DNA of 64,000 bases from Modestobacter sp. Leaf380 (lineage in GTDB: Bacteria > Actinomycetota > Actinomycetes > Mycobacteriales > Geodermatophilaceae), in contig NZ_LMQC01000012.1 of NCBI RefSeq assembly GCF_001424485.1, forward strand, positions 581,012-645,011, read 5' to 3'. The notes under the pieces were generated by a model, which was given only the letters and a program-made list of their open reading frames with translations, was not told the DNA's origin and did no database searches. Below, one piece after another: positions 5,822-15,192 of this stretch (its first letter is position 1; each line of letters starts with the position of its first letter). Made by a program: the position numbers and the translations under genes.

Positions 5822-7888
5822 GTGGTGTACCCGTTCAGCGCTGTCGTCGGGATGGACGACATGCGACTGGCCCTGCTGCTCAACGCCGTCTCCCCGGCGG
5901 TCGGCGGCGTGCTCGTCCGCGGGGAGAAGGGCACGGCCAAGTCGACCGCCGTGCGCGCCCTGGCGGCCGTGCTGCCCCCGGTCGCCGTCGTCGCCGGTTG
6001 CCGGTTCGGCTGCGACCCGGCCGCCCCGGACCCTGCCTGCCCCGACGGCCCGCACCCCACCGACTCCCCCGCCGCCACCCGTGCGGCCCGCCTGGTCGAG
6101 CTGCCGGTCGGCGCCTCGGAGGACCGGCTGGTCGGCTCGCTGGACATCGAGCGCGCGCTCACCGAGGGCGTGAAGAGCTTCGAGCCCGGCCTGCTGGCCG
6201 CCGCACACCGCGGCGTGCTCTACGTCGACGAGGTCAACCTGCTGCACGACCACCTCGTCGACCTGCTGCTGGACGCCGCCGCGCTGGGCCGGGCCTACGT
6301 CGAGCGGGAGGGCGTCTCGGTGCAGCACGCCGCCCGGTTCCTGCTGGTCGGCACCATGAACCCCGAGGAGGGCGAGCTCCGGCCCCAGCTGCTGGACCGC
6401 TTCGGGCTCACCGTCGAGGTCGCCGCCCCGCGCGAGCCGGGCCTGCGCGCCGAGGTGGTCCGCCGCCGGTTCGCCGCCGACGCCGACCCCGACGGGTTCT
6501 CCGCCCGCTGGGCCGGCGAGGAGACCGCGCTCGCCGACCGGATCGCCGCCGCCCGCGAGCTGCTCCCCCGCGTCGTCCTCGGCGACGGCGCGCTCTCCCA
6601 GGTCACCGCGGTCTGCGCCGCCTTCGGCGTCGACGGGCTGCGCGCGGACATCGTCACCGCCCGCGCCGCCATCGCGCACGCCGCCTGGTCGGGCCGCACC
6701 GAGGTCACCGAGGACGACGTCCGGGTCGCCGCCCGCCTCGCCCTCCCGCACCGCCGTCGCCGCAACCCCTTCGACGCCCCCGGCCTGGACGAGGACACCC
6801 TCGAGCAGGCGCTGGACGACGCCCGCCCCGACGAGCCCGAACCCGACCCCGAGGACACGCCCCCCGAGGGTGAGGGCGGCCCGGCTGACGACAGCCCGGA
6901 TGACGGCGGGACGCCCGAGCAGGGCGCCGGTGACGGTGCCGGTCCCGACGAGCAGGCGGGCCCTGCCGAGGGAGGTCCCGGCGGCGACCAGCAGCCGACG
7001 ACCGCCCCCCGCGGGGACGCCGCCGACCCCGACGCCCCGCGCGCCGAGGCCGCGCCGGCCCCCGAGCAGCCCGCCGTCGCACCCGACGAGGCGTTCCGGG
7101 CCCGCCGCCTGGAGGTCCCCGGCATCGGCGACGGCGTCGCCGGACGCCGGTCCAAGGCCCGCAGCGAGCGCGGCCGGGTGGTCGGCTCACGCCGTCCCGA
7201 GGGCACCGTGACCCGACTGCACCTGGTCGACACCGTGCTCGCCGCGGCCCCGCACCAGCTGGCCCGCGGGCGCTCGGGCCCCGGTCTGCGGCTGGCCCGG
7301 GAGGACCTGCGGCAGGCCGACCTGGAGGGCCGCGAGGGCAACCTGGTCCTCTTCGTCGTCGACGCGTCGGGCTCGATGGGCTCGCGCACCCGGATGGCCG
7401 CGGTGAAGGGCGCCGTCCTGTCGCTGCTGACCGACGCCTACCAGCGCCGGGACAAGGTCGGGCTGATCACCTTCCGCGGAGCCGACGCCGTCCTCGCGCT
7501 GCCCCCGACCTGGTCGGTGGAGGCCGCGGCGGCGCGACTGACCGACCTGCCCACGGGCGGGCGGTCCCCGATCGCCGCCGGGCTGCTGCGGGCGCACGAG
7601 ACGCTGCGGGTCGAGCGGGTCCGCGACCCGCGCCGCCGTCCGCTGCTGGTCGTGGTCACCGACGGCCGGGCCACCGGCGAGCGCGGCACCGACCACCTGC
7701 GCCAGGCGCACCGCGCCGCCGGCCTGCTGCAGGCGGCCGGCACCGCCAGCGTCGTCGTCGACTGCGAGTCCGGGTACGTGCGGCTCGGCCTCGCGCAGAC
7801 CCTGGGCGCCCACCTGGGCGCGCAGACGCTGCGCCTGGAGGAACTGGGCGCCCAGCAACTCGTCTCCACCGTGAAGGCGGCTGCCTGA
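5822..7888 (+). CDS. Cobaltochelatase/magnesium chelatase-like fusion (ChlI AAA+ plus ChlD VWA)
   Basis: 688 residues. An AAA+ module with Walker A GEKGTAKST (residues 34-42) and Walker B VLYVDEVNLL (about 131-140) is joined by a ~100-residue Asp/Glu/Pro/Gly-rich linker to a von Willebrand A domain with a complete MIDAS, DASGSMG (about 514) and TDGRAT (about 613). This is the fused I/D subunit that powers cobalt insertion with CobN; cobN itself is not in the window. The GTG at 5822 is chosen because GGGGAGAGG lies 8 nt upstream; upstream in-frame codons fall inside the riboswitch. It is first in the B12-controlled operon, with the cobO start 1 nt after its stop. Confidence 0.9.
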   Translation: MVYPFSAVVGMDDMRLALLLNAVSPAVGGVLVRGEKGTAKSTAVRALAAVLPPVAVVAGCRFGCDPAAPDPACPDGPHPTDSPAATRAARLVELPVGASEDRLVGSLDIERALTEGVKSFEPGLLAAAHRGVLYVDEVNLLHDHLVDLLLDAAALGRAYVEREGVSVQHAARFLLVGTMNPEEGELRPQLLDRFGLTVEVAAPREPGLRAEVVRRRFAADADPDGFSARWAGEETALADRIAAARELLPRVVLGDGALSQVTAVCAAFGVDGLRADIVTARAAIAHAAWSGRTEVTEDDVRVAARLALPHRRRRNPFDAPGLDEDTLEQALDDARPDEPEPDPEDTPPEGEGGPADDSPDDGGTPEQGAGDGAGPDEQAGPAEGGPGGDQQPTTAPRGDAADPDAPRAEAAPAPEQPAVAPDEAFRARRLEVPGIGDGVAGRRSKARSERGRVVGSRRPEGTVTRLHLVDTVLAAAPHQLARGRSGPGLRLAREDLRQADLEGREGNLVLFVVDASGSMGSRTRMAAVKGAVLSLLTDAYQRRDKVGLITFRGADAVLALPPTWSVEAAAARLTDLPTGGRSPIAAGLLRAHETLRVERVRDPRRRPLLVVVTDGRATGERGTDHLRQAHRAAGLLQAAGTASVVVDCESGYVRLGLAQTLGAHLGAQTLRLEELGAQQLVSTVKAAA

Positions 7889-7889
7889 G

Positions 7890-8504
7890 ATGCCCCAGGG
7901 ACAGGTCACGGCGGTCCCCGTCGACGGGCTCACCACCCGGCAGCGCCGCAACCGGCCGCTGCTGGCGGTGCACACCGGGGAGATGAAGGGCAAGTCCACC
8001 GCCGCGTTCGGGATGGCGATGCGGGCGTGGAACCAGGGCTGGTCGATCGCGGTCTACCAGTTCGTCAAGAGCGCCAAGTGGAAGGTCGGCGAGGAGAACG
8101 CGCTGACCGCCCTGGGCGAGGTGCACACCCAGACCGGCCAGGGCGGCCCGGTGGTCTGGCACAAGATGGGCTCGGGCTGGTCCTGGTCGCGCCGCGCCGG
8201 ATCGGAGACCGACCACGCCGCCGACGCCGCCGAGGGCTGGGCGCAGATCAAGCGCGACCTGGCCGCCGAGGCGCACCGGTTCTACGTGCTCGACGAGTTC
8301 ACCTACCCGATGAAGTGGGGCTGGGTCGACGTCGAGGACGTCGTGGAGACGATGCGCGCCCGGCCGGGCAACCAGCACGTCGTCATCACCGGGCGCACCG
8401 CGCACCCGGCGCTCGTCGAGGCCGCCGACCTGGTCGTGGAGATGACCAAGGTCAAGCACCCGATGGACGCCGGCCAGAAGGGCCAGCGGGGGATCGAGTG
8501 GTGA
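7890..8504 (+). CDS. cobO: Cob(I)yrinic acid a,c-diamide adenosyltransferase
   Basis: 204 residues, typical of the CobO/BtuR (CobA) family. The ATP-binding P-loop is GEMKGKST (residues 30-37), followed by the conserved AVYQFVKSAKWKVGE and, later, VLDEFTYPMKWGWV and VVITGRTAHPALVEAADLVVEMTKVKHPMDAGQKGQ-type blocks. It adenosylates the corrin cobalt during B12 assembly in the cytoplasm. ATG start 1 nt after the chelatase stop indicates coupling. The order chelatase-cobO-cobB-cysG also occurs in M. tuberculosis (Rv2850c-Rv2847c). Confidence 0.95.
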   Translation: MPQGQVTAVPVDGLTTRQRRNRPLLAVHTGEMKGKSTAAFGMAMRAWNQGWSIAVYQFVKSAKWKVGEENALTALGEVHTQTGQGGPVVWHKMGSGWSWSRRAGSETDHAADAAEGWAQIKRDLAAEAHRFYVLDEFTYPMKWGWVDVEDVVETMRARPGNQHVVITGRTAHPALVEAADLVVEMTKVKHPMDAGQKGQRGIEW

Positions 8505-8515
8505 CCGGCCGCCCC

Positions 8516-8575
8516 GGCATGGGATCCCACGCATACGGCGCAGAGCCCCCGCGATATGCAGGGGGTCCCATGCCC
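8516..8575 (+). promoter_or_regulatory. Long imperfect hairpin over the cobB start codon
   Basis: Arms 8516-8535 and 8555-8574 pair with two mismatches and one G·U-type pair around a 19-nt loop. The right arm contains the G-rich ribosome-binding site and ATG of cobB, so the fold could limit cobB translation. It may instead be a dispersed palindromic repeat. Confidence 0.55.
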
Positions 8576-9964
8576 AGCACCCGCATCCCGCGCATCGTGC
8601 TGGGGGCGCCGTCGTCGTCCTCGGGCAAGACGTCGATCGCCACCGGGCTGATCGCCGCGTTCACCGCCCGCGGGCTCACCGTCTCCCCGCACAAGGTCGG
8701 CCCCGACTACATCGACCCGGGCTACCACGGTCTGGCCGCCGGCCGCCCGGGCCGCAACCTGGACAACTGGCTGGTCGGCGGGGACCGGATCGTGCCGTTG
8801 TTCCTGCGCGGGGCGACCCACCCGACCCCGGCCGACGTCGCCGTCGTCGAGGGCGTGATGGGCCTGTTCGACGGCGCCAGCCACCCCTCGGTCGAGCCCG
8901 GCTACGGGTCGACCGCGCAGGTCGCGGCCCAGCTGCAGGCCCCGGTCGTGCTGGTCGTGGACGCCAGCGCGCAGGCCCGCAGCGTCGCCGCCGTCGTGCA
9001 CGGCTTCGCCACCTTCGACCCCACCGTCCGGCTGGGCGGCGTGGTGCTCAACCGGGTCGGCTCCGACCGGCACGAGGCGATCCTGCGCGAGGCCCTGGGC
9101 TCCGCCGGGGTGCCGGTGCTGGGTGCGGTCCGGCGGATCGAGGCGCTGCAGACGCCGTCCCGGCACCTGGGCCTGGTGCCCGCCGCCGAGCGGAGTGCCG
9201 AGGCGATCAACACGGTGCGCGCGCTGGGTGCGGTGGTGGAGTCCAGCGTCGACCTGGACGCCGTCCTCCGGCTGGCCGCCACCGCCCCGGACCTCGACGC
9301 CGCCCCCTGGGACCCGGCCGCCGAGGTGGTCCGCACCGAGGGCCGCCCCGTCGTCGCCGTCGCCGGGGGCCCGGCGTTCACCTTCGGCTACGCCGAGACC
9401 GCCGAGCTGCTCAGCGCGGCCGGTGCCGAGGTGGTCGTCGTCGACCCGCTCCGGGACGACGACCTCCCGCCGGGCACCTGCGGCCTGGTCGTGGGCGGCG
9501 GCTTCCCCGAGGTGCACGCCTCCGCGCTGGCGGCCAACGTCGGCCTGCGGACGGCGATCTCCGCGCTGGCCTCCGCCGGCGCCCCGATCGCCGCCGAGTG
9601 CGCCGGGCTGCTCTACCTGGCCCGCGAGCTGGACGGCGAGCCGATGTGCGGTGTGCTGGACGCCGGCGCGGCCATGCACCCCCGGCTCACGCTGGGCTAC
9701 CGCTCGGCGGTGGCGCTGACCGACAGCGTGCTGGCCGCGGCCGGCACCCGGGTCCGTGGGCACGAGTTCCACCGCACCCGCACCGACCCCGGCGCGGGTG
9801 CCACCCCGGCGTGGCAGTGGAACGCCGACGGCCCCGAGGGCTTCGTGCAGGGCTCGGTGCACGCCTCCTACCTGCACCTGAACTGGGCCGGCTCGCCGAC
9901 CATGGCCACCCGCTTCGTCGCTGCCGCCGCCCGCGTCCAGGAGGTGGCCCGTGCACATCGCTGA
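8570..9964 (+). CDS. cobB: Cobyrinate a,c-diamide synthase
   Basis: 464 residues. The N-terminal dethiobiotin-synthase-like ATPase domain begins with [11 protein letters not shown] (residues 12-22) and has [13 protein letters not shown]; the C-terminal type 1 glutamine amidotransferase domain carries [12 protein letters not shown] and the nucleophile in [10 protein letters not shown] (Cys about 344) with a late histidine. It amidates carboxylates a and c of cobyrinic acid. The ATG at 8570 has AGGGGG just upstream; a GTG at 8501 that overlaps the cobO stop is in frame and would add 23 residues, so the start is not certain. The end overlaps cbiM by 14 nt. Confidence 0.92.
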   Translation: MPSTRIPRIVLGAPSSSSGKTSIATGLIAAFTARGLTVSPHKVGPDYIDPGYHGLAAGRPGRNLDNWLVGGDRIVPLFLRGATHPTPADVAVVEGVMGLFDGASHPSVEPGYGSTAQVAAQLQAPVVLVVDASAQARSVAAVVHGFATFDPTVRLGGVVLNRVGSDRHEAILREALGSAGVPVLGAVRRIEALQTPSRHLGLVPAAERSAEAINTVRALGAVVESSVDLDAVLRLAATAPDLDAAPWDPAAEVVRTEGRPVVAVAGGPAFTFGYAETAELLSAAGAEVVVVDPLRDDDLPPGTCGLVVGGGFPEVHASALAANVGLRTAISALASAGAPIAAECAGLLYLARELDGEPMCGVLDAGAAMHPRLTLGYRSAVALTDSVLAAAGTRVRGHEFHRTRTDPGAGATPAWQWNADGPEGFVQGSVHASYLHLNWAGSPTMATRFVAAAARVQEVARAHR

Positions 9965-10700
9965 GGGTTTCCTGCCCCCCGCCCACGCGATCGGCTGGAC
10001 CATCGCCGCGGCGCCCTTCGTCGTCCACGGGGCGCGGGCGGTGGTGAAGGAGGTCCGGGAGAACCCGGAGTCCACGCTGCTGCTGGGCGCTGCCGGGGCG
10101 TTCACGTTCGTGCTGAGCGCCATCAAGCTGCCCTCGGTGACCGGGTCCTCCTCGCACCCGACCGGCACCGGGGTGGGCGCGATCCTCTTCCGGCCACCGG
10201 TGATGGCCCTGCTGGGCACGGTGGTCCTGCTGTTCCAAGCGCTGCTGCTGGCCCACGGCGGGCTCACCACGCTGGGCGCGAACGCCTTCTCCATGGCCAT
10301 CGTCGGCCCGTGGGCCGGGTACGGCGCCTACCGGCTGGCCCGGAAGGCGTCGGGGAACCTGCTCGTCGGGGTGTTCGCCGGCATGGCGGTCGCGGACCTG
10401 GCGACCTACGTGACGACGTCGCTGCAGCTGGCGCTGGCCTTCCCGGACGCCTCCTCGGGCTTCGCCGGTGCCGCGGTGAAGTTCCTCGGCGTCTTCGCCG
10501 TCACCCAGGTGCCGCTGGCCATCGCCGAGGGCCTGCTCGGCGTGCTGCTGTTCCGGGTGCTGACGGTCAACGCCCGCCCGGAGCTGGAGCGCCTGGGGGT
10601 CCTGGAGCGACGGCCGGTCGACGAGGACGACGACCCGACCCCGACCCCGACCCCGGCCCCGGCCCCGACCACCTCGACCGACGGCGAGGTGACCCGATGA
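9951..10700 (+). CDS. cbiM: Cobalt ECF transporter substrate-capture protein CbiM
   Basis: 249 residues. It starts (GTG 9951) with the diagnostic [10 protein letters not shown], in which the mature N-terminal His-2 helps chelate the metal, followed by about six membrane segments and the signature [17 protein letters not shown]. The C-terminus adds an acidic then Thr-Pro/Ala-Pro repeat tail (about residues 224-245), not needed in the family. It brings Co2+ into the cell with CbiN, CbiQ and CbiO; placement in a cobalamin operon argues for cobalt over nickel. Confidence 0.95.
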   Translation: MHIAEGFLPPAHAIGWTIAAAPFVVHGARAVVKEVRENPESTLLLGAAGAFTFVLSAIKLPSVTGSSSHPTGTGVGAILFRPPVMALLGTVVLLFQALLLAHGGLTTLGANAFSMAIVGPWAGYGAYRLARKASGNLLVGVFAGMAVADLATYVTTSLQLALAFPDASSGFAGAAVKFLGVFAVTQVPLAIAEGLLGVLLFRVLTVNARPELERLGVLERRPVDEDDDPTPTPTPAPAPTTSTDGEVTR

Positions 10701-11026
10701 CCCGCCGCCGCTGGGTGACACTGGCCCTGGTGCTCGGCGTGGTCGCGCTGTTCGCCCTGCCGCTGCTGCTGGGCGCCCCCAGCGACTACGCGGGCACCGA
10801 CAGCCTGGCCACCGAGGCGATCGAGCAGTCGAACCCGGACTACGTGCCCTGGTTCGACCACGTCTTCTCCCCCGGTTCCACCGAGATCGAGTCCGGGCTC
10901 TTCGCGTTGCAGGCCGCCATCGGCGGTGGCGTGCTCGGTTACGTGCTGGGCCGGCTCCGCGGCCGGCGCGCGCAGCGGGAGGCCGTCGCGGCCGCCACGA
11001 GCACCCGGGACGACGTCACCCCGTGA
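10697..11026 (+). CDS. cbiN: Cobalt ECF transporter small component CbiN
   Basis: 109 residues, two membrane segments (about 6-28 and 75-95) flanking a periplasm-side loop with the family-typical [24 protein letters not shown] stretch. CbiN assists metal loading of CbiM. The ATG at 10697 overlaps the cbiM stop by 4 nt, and its end overlaps cbiQ by 4 nt. Confidence 0.92.
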   Translation: MTRRRWVTLALVLGVVALFALPLLLGAPSDYAGTDSLATEAIEQSNPDYVPWFDHVFSPGSTEIESGLFALQAAIGGGVLGYVLGRLRGRRAQREAVAAATSTRDDVTP

Positions 11027-11760
11027 CCGGCCTGGCCATCGACGACGCGGCCTGGGCCTCGGCCTGGCGCCCGCGCGCCGTCGGGGACAAGGTGCTGCTG
11101 TCGGTCGGCCTCGTCGTCTGCGCGCTCGTGCTGCCGGTCTGGCCAGGGTCGCTGCTGGTCGGGCTGGCGGCCGTCGTGCTGGCGCTGGGCCCGGCGCGGG
11201 TGCCGGCCCGGGTGTTCGGCCGCGCCGTCCGGCTGCCACTGGCCTTCGTCGTCCTGGGCGCCGTCACTGCCGTCGTGCAGGTCTCCGGCTCCGGCATCGG
11301 CTGGGCACCCGACGCCGCCGCCCGCGGCGGGGCGCTTGTCGGGCACGCGCTGGCCGGCGGGGCCGCGGTGCTGCTGCTGGCCACCACCACCCCGATGTCG
11401 GACCTGCTGCCCGCACTCCGCCGGGCCCGGGTGCCCGGGGCCGTGGTCGAGGTCGCCTCGGTGACCTACCGGCTGCTGTTCGTGCTGCTGGAGAGCCTGC
11501 GGACCATCCGCGAGGCGCAGACCTCCCGGATGGGCTACTCCACGGTCCGCCGCTCCTACCGGTCCTCCGGGGTGCTGGCCGCCGCCGTCCTCACCCGCTC
11601 CTGGGACCGCGCCCGCCGACTGCAGGAAGGCCTGGCCGGCCGGGGCATGGTCACCGACCTGCGGGTCCTGCCCGAGGTGCTGCCCTCTTCCCGGGTGTTC
11701 CTGGCCTCCACCGTCACCGGGCTCGCGGCCCTGTGCGCGCTGACGCTGGTGACCGCGTGA
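11023..11760 (+). CDS. cbiQ: Cobalt ECF transporter transmembrane coupling protein CbiQ
   Basis: 245 residues with about five membrane segments and a cytoplasmic coupling region ([20 protein letters not shown], then [17 protein letters not shown]) that contacts the ATPase in ECF transporters. GTG start overlaps the cbiN stop by 4 nt, and its TGA overlaps the cbiO GTG. It links CbiM to ATP hydrolysis by CbiO. Confidence 0.93.
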   Translation: MTGLAIDDAAWASAWRPRAVGDKVLLSVGLVVCALVLPVWPGSLLVGLAAVVLALGPARVPARVFGRAVRLPLAFVVLGAVTAVVQVSGSGIGWAPDAAARGGALVGHALAGGAAVLLLATTTPMSDLLPALRRARVPGAVVEVASVTYRLLFVLLESLRTIREAQTSRMGYSTVRRSYRSSGVLAAAVLTRSWDRARRLQEGLAGRGMVTDLRVLPEVLPSSRVFLASTVTGLAALCALTLVTA

Positions 11761-12692
11761 GCCACCAGCAGCTCGCCGCCCTCGACGTCGTCGTCGGCTA
11801 CACCCGCGGCGCCCGGGTCCTGGACGGCGCCAGCCTGACCGTCCCCGAGGGTCGCCGGCTGGCCCTGCTCGGGGCCAACGGGTCGGGCAAGACCACCCTG
11901 CTGCGCTGCCTCTCCGGCGCGCTGGCGCCCACGAAGGGCCGGATCACCGTCGACGGCGCCACCCTGCAGCACACCCGCAAGGGCCTGCAGGCGCACCGCC
12001 AGGAGGTGCAGCTCGTGCTGCAGGACCCCGACGACCAGCTCTTCTCCGCCTCCGTCGCCCAGGACGTCTCCTTCGGCCCGATGAACCTGGGCCTGCCCGA
12101 GCCCGAGGTCCGCGCCCGCGTCGCCGAGGCCCTTGACCTGCTCGCCGTCACCCACCTGGCCGCCCGGCCCACCCACCAGCTGTCCTACGGCGAACGCAAG
12201 CGCGTCGCCATCGCCGGCGCCGTCGCCATGCGCCCCTGCGTGCTGCTGCTCGACGAACCCACCGCCGGGCTGGACCCCTCCGCCGTCACCGAGGCCCTCG
12301 CCGCCCTCACCCGCCTCCAGGCGTCGGGGTCCACCGTGGTGATGAGCACCCACGACGTCGACCTGGCCCTCGGCTGGGCCGACGAGGTCGCCGTCGTCGT
12401 CGACGGCACGGTCACCCAAGGCGCCCCCGACGTCGTCCTCGGCGACGACGCCCTGCTCGCCCGCGCCCGCCTGGACCGCCCCTGGACCCTCACCCTCGGC
12501 GCCCGCCTCCAGGCCCTGGGCCTCCTCCCGCCCGGCCCCCTCCCCCGCGACACCGACGCCCTGCTCGCCGCCCTGCCCGCCCCGGCGGAGGCGTCGGCGG
12601 GGGCGGGGGCAAAGGAAGCCATACACCCCCCGTCGGCCGCGACACGGGGTGTAGAGCTTCCTTTGCCGGGGCCCTCAGGCGGCGGACGGTGA
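11757..12692 (+). CDS. cbiO: Cobalt ECF transporter ATPase CbiO
   Basis: 311 residues. ABC ATPase with Walker [10 protein letters not shown] (about 38-46), Q-loop [12 protein letters not shown], signature LSYGERKR (about 142) and Walker [12 protein letters not shown] (about 162). The last ~35 codons run through a 60-nt hairpin at 12608-12667, so the C-terminal tail (…[17 protein letters not shown]…) looks like read-through of an inserted palindrome. GTG start overlaps the cbiQ stop (GTGA); the stop overlaps the next gene's GTG. Confidence 0.93.
   Translation: MSHQQLAALDVVVGYTRGARVLDGASLTVPEGRRLALLGANGSGKTTLLRCLSGALAPTKGRITVDGATLQHTRKGLQAHRQEVQLVLQDPDDQLFSASVAQDVSFGPMNLGLPEPEVRARVAEALDLLAVTHLAARPTHQLSYGERKRVAIAGAVAMRPCVLLLDEPTAGLDPSAVTEALAALTRLQASGSTVVMSTHDVDLALGWADEVAVVVDGTVTQGAPDVVLGDDALLARARLDRPWTLTLGARLQALGLLPPGPLPRDTDALLAALPAPAEASAGAGAKEAIHPPSAATRGVELPLPGPSGGGR
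12608..12667 (+). repeat. 60-nt palindrome inside the 3' end of cbiO
   Basis: GGCAAAGGAAGC (12608-12619) pairs with 12656-12667 (12 bp) and TACACCCC (12622-12629) with 12646-12653 (8 bp), separated by a 2x2 internal mismatch, with a 16-nt loop. It is A/T-richer than its surroundings. It may be an attenuating terminator inside the operon or a dispersed palindromic element. Confidence 0.7.
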
Positions 12693-13027
12693 GGGTCGTG
12701 GGGCTGGGCGCCCGCAGCGGCGTCAGCGCCGCCGAGGTGCTGGCCGCGGTCGACGCCGTCGGCGGGCCGGTGGACGCGCTCGCCACCCTCGACCGGCGGG
12801 TCACCGAGCCCGGGCTGGTCGAGGCCGCGCAGACCCGCGGCTGGCCGCTGACCGGCCACCCCGCCGCCGAGCTGGACGCCGTCCCCACCCCGCACCGCTC
12901 CGCGCGGGTGGCCGCCGCGGTCGGCACCGGCAGCGTCGCCGAGGCGGCCGCGCTGGCCGGCGGCGGAGAGCTCGTCGTCCCGCGCACGCTGCACGGCCGG
13001 GTCACCGTGGCGGTCGCGGTCCGGTGA
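12689..13027 (+). CDS. CobE/CbiG C-terminal-like cobalamin biosynthesis protein
   Basis: 112 residues: [21 protein letters not shown] at the N-terminus, then a middle with [14 protein letters not shown]…GWPL and SVAEAAALA. This matches the CobE/CbiG C-terminal domain, a small protein needed around the ring-contraction steps of B12 synthesis, though its exact reaction is unsettled. The GTG at 12689 overlaps the cbiO stop by 4 nt and the end overlaps cobC by 4 nt. Confidence 0.8.
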   Translation: MRVVGLGARSGVSAAEVLAAVDAVGGPVDALATLDRRVTEPGLVEAAQTRGWPLTGHPAAELDAVPTPHRSARVAAAVGTGSVAEAAALAGGGELVVPRTLHGRVTVAVAVR

Positions 13028-14142
13028 CCGACCCGACCCACCGCGACCCGACCCACCGCGACGGGACCCACCGCGGCCCCAGCCAGCGCGACCCCGGCCA
13101 CCACGACCCCGGCCACCACGACCCCGGCCACCACGACCTCACCCACCACGGGGACGTCGAGGCCACCCCCGGACTGGTCGACCTCGCGGTCAACGTGCGC
13201 GCCGGCGCCCCACCGGCCTGGCTGCGGCAGGTGCTGCACGCCGCTGTCGAGGACAGCGCCGCCTACCCCCGTCAGGACGCCGCCCGGGCCGCGGTCGCCG
13301 CTGCGCACGGCCGGTCCGGGGACGAGGTGCTGCTGACCGCGGGCGCCGCCGAGACGTTCACCCTGCTGGCCCGGGCGCTCACGCCCACGCACGCGGTGGT
13401 CGTGCACCCCTCGTTCACCGAGCCCGAGGCGGCGCTGCGCGCGGCCGGCCACGAGGTGCACCGGCACCTGCTGACCCCGCCGTCCTACGCGCTCACCCCG
13501 CCGCCGGAGGACGCCGACCTGGTCGTGCTGGGCAACCCGACCAACCCCACCTCGGTGCTGCACGCCGCCGACGACGTCGCCGCGCTGTGCCGCCCCGGCC
13601 GGGTGACCGTCGTCGACGAGGCGTTCGCCGACACCGACCCCGGCGAGCCGCAGTCGCTGGCCGGCCGGCGGGACCTGCCCGGGCTGCTCGTCGTCCGCAG
13701 CCTGACCAAGACCTGGGGGCTGGCGGGCCTGCGGGTCGGCTACGCACTCGGGCCGCCGGACCTGGTCGCCGCGCTGGCCGCGCAGCAGCCGCAGTGGCCG
13801 GTCTCGACCCCCGCACTGGCCGCGCTGGTCGCCTGCACCGGCGACGCCGCCCGGGCCGAGTCCGATGCCGTCGCCGTGGAGCTGGCGGAGCACCGGCGGG
13901 CCCTGCTGTCCGCGCTGCCGGACGGCGTCACCGTCGTCGGCGAGCCGCGGTCGTCCTTCGTGCTGCTCGGCGTCCCGCACGCCGGACGGGTCCAGCTGGC
14001 CCTGCGCGAGCGGGGCTGGGCGGTCCGCCGCGGCGACACCTTCCCCGGCCTGTCCCCCGACCACCTGCGGGTCGCCGTGCGCGACCCCGCCACCTCGGTG
14101 GCGTTCGCTGCCGACCTGGCTGCGATCCTGGAGCGATCATGA
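13024..14142 (+). CDS. cobC: CobC-type PLP-dependent aminotransferase with His-rich N-terminal repeats
   Basis: 372 residues. From about residue 50 it is a fold-type I aminotransferase of the HisC/CobC/CobD group: LLTAGAAETFTLLARAL, VLGNPTNPTSVLH, VVDEAFADTDP, and the PLP lysine K229 in SLTKTWGLAGLRVGYALG. In B12 synthesis this group supplies the aminopropanol arm. Unusually, residues 3-42 form eight pentapeptide repeats (DPTHR, DPGHH and variants) with 11 histidines, encoded by 15-nt tandem repeats; this could be a metal-binding tail (inference). GTG start overlaps the previous stop; the TGA overlaps the cobT ATG. Confidence 0.85.
   Translation: MTDPTHRDPTHRDGTHRGPSQRDPGHHDPGHHDPGHHDLTHHGDVEATPGLVDLAVNVRAGAPPAWLRQVLHAAVEDSAAYPRQDAARAAVAAAHGRSGDEVLLTAGAAETFTLLARALTPTHAVVVHPSFTEPEAALRAAGHEVHRHLLTPPSYALTPPPEDADLVVLGNPTNPTSVLHAADDVAALCRPGRVTVVDEAFADTDPGEPQSLAGRRDLPGLLVVRSLTKTWGLAGLRVGYALGPPDLVAALAAQQPQWPVSTPALAALVACTGDAARAESDAVAVELAEHRRALLSALPDGVTVVGEPRSSFVLLGVPHAGRVQLALRERGWAVRRGDTFPGLSPDHLRVAVRDPATSVAFAADLAAILERS
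13030..13149 (+). repeat. 15-nt tandem repeats encoding His-rich pentapeptides
   Basis: Eight 15-nt units in frame at the start of cobC. The second half has three identical copies of GACCCCGGCCACCAC (13090-13104, 13105-13119, 13120-13134); the first half has three near-identical copies of GACCCGACCCACCGC (13030-13074). Confidence 0.9.
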
Positions 14143-15191
14143 GCCTGCTGGACACCACCCTCGCCGCGATCACTCCCCGGGACGCCGTCGCGGAGCAGGC
14201 CGCCCGCGAGCGCCTGGACCGGATGACCAAGCCGCCGGGCTCCCTCGGCGTCCTCGAGGACGTCGCCGCCCAGCTGGCCGGCACCGCCGGGGTCTGCCCG
14301 GCCCCGCTGCCCACCCCCGCCGCCGTCGCGGTGTTCGCCGGCGACCACGGCGTGCACGCCCAGGGCGTCACGCACTGGCCGCAGGAGGTGACCGCCCAGA
14401 TGGTGGCGAACTTCCTGGCCGGCGGCGCCGTGGTCAACGCCTTCGCCGCACAGCTGGGCGCCGACGTCGTCGTCGTGGACGTCGGTGTCGCCACCCCGCT
14501 GGACGCGGCACCGGGTCTGCTGGACCGCAACGTGCGCCGGGGCACCGCCGACCTCGCCGAGGGCCCGGCCATGACCCGCGACGAGGCCCGCCGCGCGATC
14601 GAGGTCGGCATCGCCGTCGCCACCGAGCTGGCCGCCGACCACGGCTGCCTGGTCACCGGCGACATGGGGATCACCAACACCACGGCGTCGGCCGCGCTGG
14701 TCTGCGCCTTCACCGGTGCCACCCCCGCGCAGGCCACCGGCCGCGGCACCGGCGTCGACGACGCCACCCTGGACCGCAAGGTCGACGTCGTCGCCCGGGC
14801 CGTCGCCCGGCTCGACGGGGAGACCGACCCGCTCACCGTGCTGGCCGAGGTCGGCGGCCTGGAGCACGCCGCGCTCGCCGGTTTCGTGCTGGGCGCGGCC
14901 GCCGCGCGGGTACCGGTCGTCCTGGACGGCGTCATCGCCGGCTCAGCGGCCCTGGTCGCCGGCGCCCTGTCGCCCACCGCCCTGCAGCACGCCCTCGCCG
15001 GGCACACCTCCGCCGAGCCCGGGCACGCCCTGGCGCTCGCGCACCTGGGTCTGCGCCCCCTGCTGGGCCTGGACCTGCGGCTGGGCGAGGGCACCGGCGC
15101 CCTGCTGGCGCTGCCGCTGGTGGCCAGCGCCGCCCGGGCCCTGCGCGACGTGGCCACGTTCGACTCCGCCGGCGTCACCGAGAAGGCCTGA
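14139..15191 (+). CDS. cobT: Nicotinate-nucleotide-dimethylbenzimidazole phosphoribosyltransferase
   Basis: 350 residues, full family length. Recognisable blocks are MTKPPGSLGVLE (about 26-37), VFAGDHGVHAQGVTHWPQEVTAQMV, TGDMGITNTTASAA, GRGTGVDD and the C-terminal LDLRLGEGTGALLALPL containing the catalytic glutamate region. It makes alpha-ribazole 5'-phosphate for the lower ligand of cobalamin. ATG at 14139 overlaps the cobC stop by 4 nt. Confidence 0.95.
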   Translation: MSLLDTTLAAITPRDAVAEQAARERLDRMTKPPGSLGVLEDVAAQLAGTAGVCPAPLPTPAAVAVFAGDHGVHAQGVTHWPQEVTAQMVANFLAGGAVVNAFAAQLGADVVVVDVGVATPLDAAPGLLDRNVRRGTADLAEGPAMTRDEARRAIEVGIAVATELAADHGCLVTGDMGITNTTASAALVCAFTGATPAQATGRGTGVDDATLDRKVDVVARAVARLDGETDPLTVLAEVGGLEHAALAGFVLGAAAARVPVVLDGVIAGSAALVAGALSPTALQHALAGHTSAEPGHALALAHLGLRPLLGLDLRLGEGTGALLALPLVASAARALRDVATFDSAGVTEKA

Positions 15192-15192
15192 C

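Noticed and set aside
5038-6873. Long plus-strand Arg/Pro-rich frame across the riboswitch and chelatase start
   Set aside because: It runs antisense to two membrane-protein genes and out of frame with the chelatase; composition is that of a shadow frame.
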